NCBI GenBank assembly: GCA_001798265.1
Contig: MGRR01000098.1
Span: 1-7,747, forward strand
DNA: 7,747 nt
Direction of reading: 5' to 3'
DNA from: Deltaproteobacteria bacterium RIFCSPHIGHO2_12_FULL_43_9
GTDB taxonomy: Bacteria > Bdellovibrionota > O2-12-FULL-43-9
Under the pieces are notes generated by a model. That model worked only from the letters and a program-made list of their open reading frames with translations. It made no database searches and was not told where the DNA came from. Positions 1 through 5,301 of this stretch are shown piece by piece. Position 1 is the first letter of the stretch, and the number at the start of each line of letters is the position of its first letter. The translations under genes and the position numbers were made by a program.

Positions 1-23
1 ATCCCCGTTTTCACGGGGATGAC
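1..23. repeat. GTCAT-type palindromic hairpin repeat, probably half of a pair cut by the window edge
   Basis: Perfect 8-bp stem: atccccgt at 1-8 pairs with acggggat at 13-20 around loop tttc (9-12), followed by gac. Read on the minus strand it begins GTCAT and has a GAAA loop, like the other hairpins in this window. The partner hairpin expected to its left would lie outside the window. Confidence 0.8.
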
Positions 24-30
24 TGCAAAA

Positions 31-107
31 TGTCATCCCGGCGAAAATGTCATCCCGGCGAAAATGTCATCCCGGCGAAAATGTCATCCCGGCGAAAATG
101 TCATCCC
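31..107. repeat. 17-bp tandem array, four full units plus a partial one
   Basis: The unit tgtcatcccggcgaaaa occurs identically at 31-47, 48-64, 65-81 and 82-98, and a fifth copy breaks off after tgtcatccc (99-107). Each unit is only the 5' arm and GAAA loop of the palindromic repeat; the pairing 3' arm is missing. The array runs directly into a complete hairpin at 109-131. The same 17-bp unit, apart from two bases, forms an array on the opposite strand at 7233-7334. Confidence 0.95.
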
Positions 108-108
108 T

Positions 109-176
109 GTCATCCCTGCGAAAGCAGGGATCTAGATCCCGGTTTTCACCGGGATGACCGCTAAAGCCGGGATGAC
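109..176. repeat. Inverted pair of GTCAT hairpin repeats (BIME-like) plus a 3' half-unit
   Basis: Two perfect hairpins stand back to back. The first is atccctgc (112-119), loop gaaa, gcagggat (124-131). The second is atcccggt (136-143), loop tttc, accgggat (148-155). Four bases, ctag, separate them. The outer ends are gtc (109-111) and gac (156-158), so the element reads GTCAT...ATGAC. A further partial copy, gccgggatgac, ends at 176. The two stems differ in sequence but each pairs perfectly. Confidence 0.85.
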
Positions 177-426
177 GAGTTAGAATTTGCGATTCACTTT
201 TTAAATTTTAATAGCTGAATGATTTTAACTGGTTTCAGAATTTATGCAGGATTCGGGCCGGATTGCACTCCCAATTATTTATACAACTGTCGACGCTTTA
301 TGATGTGGTATTTACCATTCAATTAATTAGACAACGCAACCCACTAAAATCATTAGCTATTTTCTCTCGTGTTGTGGTATGTGTATTGCACTCTTCTAGA
401 TCTAGGTATGAAGAGAAGAAATACAA
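177..426. other. Non-coding, AT-rich stretch upstream of the HExxH gene
   Basis: No gene is visible here. It contains an imperfect inverted repeat: atagctgaatgatttta at 211-227 against taaaatcattagctat at 345-360, which pair with one unpaired G. There is also a 10-bp palindrome, ctagatctag, at 396-405. The direct repeat attgcactc occurs at 262-270 and 385-393. The promoter for the gene at 427 must lie here, but no convincing -35/-10 pair could be picked. Confidence 0.5.
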
Positions 427-1575
427 ATGAGAGATAAAAATCGGTTCTTAATTCTAGTCTTTATTCTAAGTCTTTTCTCATGCCTCAACTTGGAAGCAAA
501 CGACAGGTTAATAAAGCCACCTGGTCAACACCTAGGCCATTCACAAACTGCCCTAGAATGGGTTCCAAATAAGCCTACAACCCAAACCCCTCAAACAGAA
601 CCCTTCGAAGCACCTGCACCTGCACCTGCACCCCAAAATTATGAGAAAGTGTTGTGGAAAGTTTCTGACGTTGATGTGAGTACTTGCAGAAAATATTTTC
701 AAGATAAAACTCTTCCGACGGGAGGAAGCGAAGAATCCCTTGACTTGTTAAGAAGAGCTGCGGAGGCATTAGGCGTTGGATATAAACTCAATCTTCAAGA
801 TAATAATGACGTTTCATCAGACAACTTATTTTTATTCTTAAGTTTTACTGAGAGAGGAAAACAATTCCTAACTGAATTTTTAGATTTATATTTAACGAAG
901 GGAGTCGATTTTAAGGACATTAAAAGCAAGGAAGCGCAGGATGTACTTGGGAAAGATTCAGGTCCAACTGCTGGACTTTTCTTTGATAGAACCATTTTCG
1001 TAAATTGGGGAGAAGAATTAGGAGCTGTTATACCAACTTTTATCCATGAAGGGGTCCACGCTCTCGCTCTATCAACTGATGAAGTGAGCAAGTGGGCTAA
1101 TTTAACTGGGAAAGAGAGCATGTTAACCTCAGCAGTGGACGCATATTCAAGATCTATCGAAGATCCAGGACAGAGAATGGAATATTCTACAATCTTTTAT
1201 GAACTGCCTGCAGGCTCTGAGCCATCGACCGCTGCACCAACTCCTGAAAATATTTCAAGAAGTTATTTTGAAAAATATGAAGAAGATGAAAAAATACAAA
1301 ATATCACGAAAGAACTTTTGAATGTTCGCCGTCAGCGTGACTTATTTGTAATAGAACGTGAGCACAAGGGGTATCGTGCCCAAGAGACATTAATGACGGA
1401 AATAGAATCCCGCGTTCCGCAGTATAAACATGCCTTTGACAAACGTGTGATTAACGAAGAGCGTTTTCGCCAACTATTAGTAGATTTCTATGGTGTCGCC
1501 CCAAAAAGTATGGAACTTTACTTCACCCCAATAGAAGAAGGTGGTTACGGGCACACATGGGAAAAGTTTAAATAG
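427..1575 (+). CDS. Secreted or lipid-anchored putative zinc metalloprotease (HExxH), otherwise unassigned
   Basis: The 382-residue product starts with a basic stretch and a hydrophobic core (residues 7-18), so it is exported. Two processing routes are possible: a lipobox-like LFSC with Cys19, or signal peptidase I cleavage after LEA (residue 24). Residues about 48-70 are a Pro/Thr/Ala linker ending in an APAPAPAP run, typical of a tether between the anchor and a folded domain. The key motif is HEGVHAL at 207-213, matching the zincin HExxH signature (His207, Glu208, His211). A third zinc ligand cannot be assigned; Glu246 or Glu252 are candidates. Residues 280-350 are charged and probably helical. 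The ATG at 427 follows a purine-rich gaagagaagaa with weak Shine-Dalgarno character. It stands alone with no operon partner. The family was not recognised beyond the zincin motif, so protease activity is an inference, and a degenerate or non-proteolytic member is possible. Confidence 0.75.
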   Translation: MRDKNRFLILVFILSLFSCLNLEANDRLIKPPGQHLGHSQTALEWVPNKPTTQTPQTEPFEAPAPAPAPQNYEKVLWKVSDVDVSTCRKYFQDKTLPTGGSEESLDLLRRAAEALGVGYKLNLQDNNDVSSDNLFLFLSFTERGKQFLTEFLDLYLTKGVDFKDIKSKEAQDVLGKDSGPTAGLFFDRTIFVNWGEELGAVIPTFIHEGVHALALSTDEVSKWANLTGKESMLTSAVDAYSRSIEDPGQRMEYSTIFYELPAGSEPSTAAPTPENISRSYFEKYEEDEKIQNITKELLNVRRQRDLFVIEREHKGYRAQETLMTEIESRVPQYKHAFDKRVINEERFRQLLVDFYGVAPKSMELYFTPIEEGGYGHTWEKFK

Positions 1576-1637
1576 GAGTCAACTTCAACCCTTCTTTTAA
1601 ATATTTTTAAGTCAATTAAGTAAAAATCTAGCCTTTT

Positions 1638-1683
1638 TTCACTAAATTCCGGAAAGACCGGATTCTTTCCGTTATTTAGTGAA
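1638..1683. repeat. 46-bp imperfect palindrome
   Basis: ttcactaaat (1638-1647) pairs with atttagtgaa (1674-1683). After a 2x2 mismatch, cggaaag (1650-1656) pairs with ctttccg (1665-1671), leaving an 8-nt loop. It lies 62 bp after the stop of the HExxH gene. No T-run follows the stem on either strand, so it is not a standard intrinsic terminator. Its left arm recurs at 1822-1843. Confidence 0.75.
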
Positions 1684-1715
1684 GGTTAATCGTGATACAC
1701 AACGGTGTCTTGAGC

Positions 1716-1810
1716 GTCATTCCTTCGATGCTCAGGACAGGCTCTGAGCCGAAGGCGAAGGATCTCTTCACAATTTAGCAGGAGATCCTTCGCCTTCGGC
1801 TCAGGATGAC
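1716..1810. repeat. Inverted pair of a second GTCAT repeat family (GAAGGATCTC type)
   Basis: The element reads GTCAT (1716-1720) ... ATGAC (1806-1810). Perfect 22-bp inverted arms lie at 1745-1766 and 1782-1803, separated by 15 bases. Read on the minus strand, the right copy folds as atcct-GA-gcc-GAA-ggc-GA-aggat. That is two short stems separated by tandem G-A mismatches and capped by a GAA triloop. The left copy carries extra sequence between GTCAT and the shared arm. It is intergenic and encodes nothing convincing. Confidence 0.8.
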
Positions 1811-1820
1811 GATAGTCAGG

Positions 1821-1843
1821 TTCCACTAAATTCGGGAAAGACC
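1821..1843. repeat. Second copy of the left arm of the 1638-1683 palindrome
   Basis: The segment 1822-1843 matches 1638-1659 at 20 of 22 positions, sharing cactaaattc and ggaaagacc. The two copies flank the GTCAT element at 1716-1810, which suggests nested or successive insertions. From 1844 to the next gene at 2016 only a small inverted repeat (ctgca-gct-tgcag, near 1965-1977) is visible, and no gene. Confidence 0.6.
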
Positions 1844-2015
1844 CAAAGACCGCCGCAATTTTACAAAAAATGTCATTCTGTATCGTTATTCTACAACATA
1901 TTTTCCGGGCCCAAAGTTAAAATACGTGTAATTACAGCCAGTTATATCGTTTTAAAATCGGGTCTGCAGCTTGCAGTATACGTAGTAAACGGGAGAAGAG
2001 AAAGAAGCGCTGCAT

Positions 2016-2558
2016 ATGAGGAAAATAGGATTCACCGTTTTATCGAGTGTAATTTTAGTTCTTCAATTGTCTATCTTTGCCTTCGCAAAAAACGTATCAG
2101 CCAGACAAGGCATTGAAGATGGGGACTTCCTTTTGAATCACGGGGAGATTCAAACACACGATTTTTCACTTGGTTCTTATTCGGGATACCAGGTTACTGT
2201 CCCTCCGGAGGCCGTTAAACCTGATAACAGCACTATTTTTAAAAATATAAATGATCTTACCAGGCAACTGGCGGATAAAAAGCAATTCATATTGATGTAC
2301 GATAAAGACAACAAGGTAATGGTTGTTGCCGACACAACATTAATTAAGGGTGAGGCAAATCTAAAAACCGCTCTATGGAATGGATGGGAACACAGGGTTG
2401 GTATTGAGGTAGGAAGTCTGAATGTTAATACCGGTTTTAAAAAAGAGATCTTTAAAAATACGCTTTTAAACCTTGAAGATGTTTTCGCAATAAATGGCAA
2501 CATGGATGCGTTGGGAGCAGGTAACAAAATGCTTGGTTCAGTGAGTATTAATTTCTAA
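2016..2558 (+). CDS. Secreted protein of unknown function, 180 residues
   Basis: The N-terminus is a textbook signal peptide: MRK, a hydrophobic core to about residue 20, then FAFA followed by KN, giving predicted signal peptidase I cleavage after Ala24. The mature part of about 156 residues has no cysteine, no further membrane segment and no recognised catalytic motif. Its central part reads like alternating beta-strands (FILMYDKDNKVMVVADTTLI, residues 91-110), and the C-terminus ends in a hydrophobic, strand-like SVSINF. It is probably periplasmic or outer-surface. The ATG at 2016 follows a purine-rich gggagaagagaaagaag. Its stop lies 10 bp from the stop of the convergent HTH gene. I do not recognise the family. 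The coding call rests on the signal peptide and the intact frame. Confidence 0.7.
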   Translation: MRKIGFTVLSSVILVLQLSIFAFAKNVSARQGIEDGDFLLNHGEIQTHDFSLGSYSGYQVTVPPEAVKPDNSTIFKNINDLTRQLADKKQFILMYDKDNKVMVVADTTLIKGEANLKTALWNGWEHRVGIEVGSLNVNTGFKKEIFKNTLLNLEDVFAINGNMDALGAGNKMLGSVSINF

Positions 2559-2568
2559 TCGAATATAT

Positions 2569-3033
2569 CTAGGCAGCTTTTTTAAGCTCCATCTCAAACT
2601 CCAGACCTAAAATAGATGCAATTTTATATAGTTGACTTAGATTCTTGTTAAGAATATCTGGATTTAGAAGCCTTTGTATTTGATTGTCAGATGTTTCCAA
2701 TTGCTGCGCCAGATATCTTTTTGATATTTTTTGCTCTTTTAATGCGTTTTTAATTAAGGCTATTACTTGCTCGATATGCTCTTGAAGTAAATATTCTGGA
2801 TCTTTAGCAATTGCCAGAGGTTGATCATATGGCATAAAATCAATCTCTCCGTTTGCAAGTTCAATCCCTATACTTTTTCCTCTGGTTTCCGAATCAACCC
2901 AGACTCGTCTGATACTATCCCTGATTCCGATAGAGCCAAAATGAATAGTAATTTTTTTCCCAGAAGTATAAACAACTTCAATCTGTTTCTTTTTATTAGA
3001 AAAAAAGACCGCTTTAAATGTAGGGCTTCTCAT
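2569..3033 (-). CDS. DUF2442-like N-terminal region fused to an XRE/HigA-type helix-turn-helix; putative antitoxin or autoregulator
   Basis: This 154-residue protein has two parts. Residues 1-80 form a small, probably beta-rich region whose second half (SIGIELANGEIDFMPYDQPL, 54-73) loosely resembles DUF2442 proteins; that assignment is tentative. Residues about 85-150 form a helical XRE-type DNA-binding domain. The recognisable pattern is KISKRYLAQQLETSDNQIQR (102-121), then LLNP and LSQLYKIASILGLE, as in HigA-like antitoxins. The ATG overlaps the TGA of the upstream DUF4160 gene by 4 bp (3030-3033), which indicates translational coupling, and it has a good Shine-Dalgarno, aaggaagg, about six bases upstream. 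DUF4160 and DUF2442 proteins are commonly adjacent; here the second carries its own DNA-binding domain. The likely role is repression of its own operon through the inverted repeats at 3234-3260, and possibly neutralising its partner. The toxin-antitoxin role is inferred. Confidence 0.8.
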   Translation of the reverse strand: MRSPTFKAVFFSNKKKQIEVVYTSGKKITIHFGSIGIRDSIRRVWVDSETRGKSIGIELANGEIDFMPYDQPLAIAKDPEYLLQEHIEQVIALIKNALKEQKISKRYLAQQLETSDNQIQRLLNPDILNKNLSQLYKIASILGLEFEMELKKAA

Positions 3034-3224
3034 AATTTACCTTCCTTAATAAGTTCTCCAATTGCCTTGATAAGTGCCTTATTCACCTTTCCTTTTAAGA
3101 CCAACAAATTTGGTATTTCGACTTTGGCAATTTCTCTTCCATTCTTATAAACATGAACATGCTTTGGAGGATGATCTCCAATCCACCATTCAAATAAATA
3201 TCCTCCGCGCTTCGCACGCCCCAT
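3030..3224 (-). CDS. DUF4160 family protein, putative toxin-like partner of the HTH gene
   Basis: The product is 64 residues, slightly short for DUF4160. It shows the family hallmark GDHPPKHVHVYKNGREIAKV (16-35), a His/Pro-rich turn followed by a beta-strand pair. A hydrophobic strand and a C-terminal helix (KVNKALIKAIGELIKEGKL, 46-64) follow. There is no signal peptide. It is the first gene of a two-gene operon whose second gene starts within its stop codon. No clear Shine-Dalgarno precedes the ATG (upstream gtagtgtttatta), so translation may be weak or the message may start very close to the ATG. Two palindromes lie 10-36 bp upstream. Family function is not established; operon structure, size and linkage to an XRE protein make a toxin-antitoxin-like role plausible but unproven. 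Confidence 0.8.
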   Translation of the reverse strand: MGRAKRGGYLFEWWIGDHPPKHVHVYKNGREIAKVEIPNLLVLKGKVNKALIKAIGELIKEGKL

Positions 3225-3233
3225 TAATAAACA

Positions 3234-3260
3234 CTACTATATTTAGTAGACTTTGTCTAC
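3234..3260 (-). promoter_or_regulatory. Two overlapping inverted repeats, probable operator of the DUF4160/XRE operon
   Basis: The first is ctacta-tatt-tagtag (3234-3249). The second is gtagac-ttt-gtctac (3246-3260), which shares gtag with it. Both stems are perfect 6-bp arms. They end 10 bp before the DUF4160 start codon, where XRE-type antitoxins typically bind to repress their own operon. No -35/-10 pair can be assigned with confidence. A role as operator is inferred from symmetry and position. Confidence 0.6.
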
Positions 3261-3347
3261 CTCGTTTTATTCATAAAATGCATAAATTGGCACTTTAGCA
3301 CCTGCTTTGGGTCATTATTTAGGATATGCCACGGTATTTATCTGAAT

Positions 3348-4607
3348 CTAATCGAATGGGTATAGAACCTGACCTGATAAAATCTTTGGTATAAAAAACG
3401 TGCTTTTCTGCGGCATAAAGAGATCAGGAATGTCTCCTACCTCCTTAACCTGCTCGATGGTTGTTTGGGGCAGAATAAACAGGGCTTCGAACTCACCCCG
3501 TTTTACCTGATTAGTCGCCTCAGCCAGGGTCATTGGAGTAGCCTTAACATATCTGATCACATGCCTCTGGGCCACCTCATCCAATCCCAACAACCCCTCT
3601 AAGATCACCTGATGCAGAAGAACTACAGGGAGCCTGTGATAGAATGGTGGGGCCTTCCCACCCGCACCTGTGCAGGAGAAAATCTGGTCGGGGTCCCGGA
3701 GGATTACATCGTAAGACTTATCTTTGGTAATGAACTGAATAGTACTCTTCGGGGGCGGTACCCCGGGTGTTATTATTTTTATGTCAAAAAGGATCTCGAT
3801 CCTCCTTAAAACATCTTCAACGGGTTTGGGAAATTTTGTTATTAAACGATGTGTAGGCAGACACATTAATCCGGGGTCACCCATGCAAACCAGGCACATT
3901 AAGACCTGATCATATGGTTTTAACGTGTTATCACCCTCTTCTTTATGCCGGCGTTGCGCGTATGTGAGGGCTGTTTCATATCGATGATGGCCATCAATTA
4001 TATAGAGGTGTTTACCTTTGAGGGCATCTGTTATTGCGTCACAGCTTTTTTTATCGGATAGTTTCCAAAGCTTGTGTTTTATCCCTGCGTAATCCTTAAA
4101 TTCCCTGAATGGTTTTGTTTTAACAACCTTAGCTAAAATATCTTTAACAATTGCATTGTGATCATGCATCGCGAATATTGGATCAACGTGGGCCTTTATC
4201 GCCTTTAATAGCTTTAATCGGTCTAATTTGGGACCCGGATGGGTCTTCTCATGCGGTCTTACGATATTTTTTTCAATCGGTTCGAGATCGACAACGGCAA
4301 AAAAACCCCGCCTGATTTTTCTCTCACCGGTATTAGGACATATAAATTCTTCCTCGGAGACATAAAAACTCTCCTCTTTATCCTGAACAAAGGTCCCATC
4401 CTTTCTCCATTTTCTGAAAATATCAGCCGCCTTTGAGTACCAATCCTCCCCCTCGCCAAGCAGAAGCCTCACGTAGTTATGTGGATCCTTTTTCAGGAAA
4501 GCCTTTCTCTCCGTTTCACTGATTACATCGTAAGGAGGGACTAAAACCTTCCCAGGCTCAATTTTCTGATTATAAAATAAACCCAAAAATGGATGCACGC
4601 CTGCCAT
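3348..4607 (-). CDS. DUF1015 family protein (COG4198-like), function uncertain
   Basis: The 419-residue cytoplasmic protein matches DUF1015 along its length, including normal start and end. Conserved signatures in order are VPPYDVI (23-29), the NYVRLLL region (44-50), RPHEKTHPGPKLDR (117-130), a metal-site-like MHDH (147-150), YIIDGHHRYETAL (202-214) and LPTHRLI (250-256). The DGHHR box (205-209) recalls the ParB/sulfiredoxin-type motif, but that comparison is by eye. No signal peptide or membrane segment is present. The ATG at 4607 has a good Shine-Dalgarno, gagaggaa (4616-4623), eight bases upstream, abutting the repeats at 4621-4663. It lies 58 bp downstream of tsaC on the same strand and may be the last gene of the purD-purE-tsaC transcript. 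The biochemical role is unknown to me; conservation and context suggest metabolic housekeeping. Confidence 0.9.
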   Translation of the reverse strand: MAGVHPFLGLFYNQKIEPGKVLVPPYDVISETERKAFLKKDPHNYVRLLLGEGEDWYSKAADIFRKWRKDGTFVQDKEESFYVSEEEFICPNTGERKIRRGFFAVVDLEPIEKNIVRPHEKTHPGPKLDRLKLLKAIKAHVDPIFAMHDHNAIVKDILAKVVKTKPFREFKDYAGIKHKLWKLSDKKSCDAITDALKGKHLYIIDGHHRYETALTYAQRRHKEEGDNTLKPYDQVLMCLVCMGDPGLMCLPTHRLITKFPKPVEDVLRRIEILFDIKIITPGVPPPKSTIQFITKDKSYDVILRDPDQIFSCTGAGGKAPPFYHRLPVVLLHQVILEGLLGLDEVAQRHVIRYVKATPMTLAEATNQVKRGEFEALFILPQTTIEQVKEVGDIPDLFMPQKSTFFIPKILSGQVLYPFD

Positions 4608-4620
4608 TAAATCCGTTCCT

Positions 4621-4663
4621 CTCTGTCATCCCGACGCTCTGTCATCCCGACGCAAGTCGGGAT
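4621..4663. repeat. Truncated arm plus complete GTCAT hairpin between tsaC and the DUF1015 gene
   Basis: The 16-bp unit ctctgtcatcccgacg occurs at 4621-4636 and again at 4637-4652. The second copy continues into a perfect hairpin: atcccgac (4644-4651), loop gcaa (4652-4655), gtcgggat (4656-4663). The first copy lacks its 3' arm. Together with the oppositely oriented hairpin at 4669-4692, it forms an inverted pair separated by six bases. Confidence 0.85.
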
Positions 4664-4665
4664 CT

Positions 4666-5301
4666 TTAGATTCCGGCTTCCGCCGGAATGACACCCGCCG
4701 GAATAACTTCACCCTTACGCATCAATATAGGATACTCTCCGGAACAATCAACCACTGACGAAGCAACACCCCCCCCACAACTACCATCAACAACAACATC
4801 AATCGCTGATCCAAAGACGCTTCGTACCTCTTTGGCGGATGTTAAAGTAACTTCTCCAGATTTATTGGCACTGGTTGATACAATTCCAAAGGGGAGCATT
4901 GAGGATAAAAATGAGGCAATAGGATGAGGGCTGATTCTTAAACCAATCAATCTTTTATCCCCGACCAGCAAAGGACTCAGTTCATCCCTCGCATTAAATA
5001 GAAACGTCACGCCTCCGGGCCAATATTTTTCCATTAATTCAAGCGCATAAGGTGGTATCTCCTTGGCATATTTGGAAACAGTTGCTTTTTCTGTGATCAG
5101 TACGAGAAGCCCCTTATTAAAATCCCTACCCTTAATTGTAAGTACTTTTTGAAGCGCAATATCATCGAATGGATCGCAACCGATCCCAAAAACTGTCTCT
5201 GTTGGATATCCGATCACCCCATGATTATTTAAGGTGTTTTTTAGATGAGAAAGTTCCTGTAACGAGGTAATTTTTTTACTTTTTAAGTTCTTCATCCGCA
5301 C
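4666..5301 (-). CDS. tsaC: L-threonylcarbamoyladenylate synthase (TsaC/Sua5/YrdC family)
   Basis: The enzyme makes threonylcarbamoyl-AMP from threonine, bicarbonate and ATP, the first step of tRNA t6A37 synthesis in the cytoplasm. YrdC-domain motifs are complete: YPTETVFGIGCDP (32-44), KGRDFNKGLLVLI (57-69, like the TsaC KxRxxxKGL motif), KYWPGGVTFLF (92-102), GLRISPHP (120-127), STSANKSGE (142-150) and SSVVDCSG (181-188). There is no Sua5 C-terminal domain, so it is the short TsaC type. The frame overlaps purE by 26 bp. The GTG at 5301 has aaggg about six bases upstream; an in-frame ATG at 5295 is the alternative start. A normal TsaC would end near LMRKG (193-197). Here the frame continues through a palindromic repeat, adding the tail IPAGVIPAEAGI before a TAA. 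The tail is probably a neutral extension. It is likely co-transcribed with purD and purE. Confidence 0.92.
   Translation of the reverse strand: MRMKNLKSKKITSLQELSHLKNTLNNHGVIGYPTETVFGIGCDPFDDIALQKVLTIKGRDFNKGLLVLITEKATVSKYAKEIPPYALELMEKYWPGGVTFLFNARDELSPLLVGDKRLIGLRISPHPIASFLSSMLPFGIVSTSANKSGEVTLTSAKEVRSVFGSAIDVVVDGSCGGGVASSVVDCSGEYPILMRKGEVIPAGVIPAEAGI
4669..4707. repeat. GTCAT hairpin with upstream half-unit, overlapping the 3' end of tsaC
   Basis: A perfect hairpin lies at 4670-4689: attccggc, loop ttcc, gccggaat. On the minus strand it reads GTCATTCCGGCGGAAGCC with loop GGAA. Just upstream on that strand, at 4693-4707, is a 15-bp incomplete copy, gttattccggcgggt. Both are read through by tsaC and encode its final residues. 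Confidence 0.85.

Noticed and set aside
211..360. Integron attC site
   Set aside because: The expected core GTTRRRY/RYYYAAC boxes and spacing could not be placed, and no integrase or cassette is nearby.
575..1121. Antisense frames within the HExxH gene
   Set aside because: They are shadows of the plus-strand gene, which has a signal peptide and a conserved-type motif; the antisense products show no domain.
1638..1683. Intrinsic terminator for the HExxH gene
   Set aside because: The stem is long enough but no T-run follows it on either strand; it also shares an arm with 1822-1843, so it is better called a repeat.
2177..2527. Antisense frame within the 180-residue secreted protein gene
   Set aside because: It has no ribosome binding site or recognisable motif; the plus-strand frame has a clear signal peptide.
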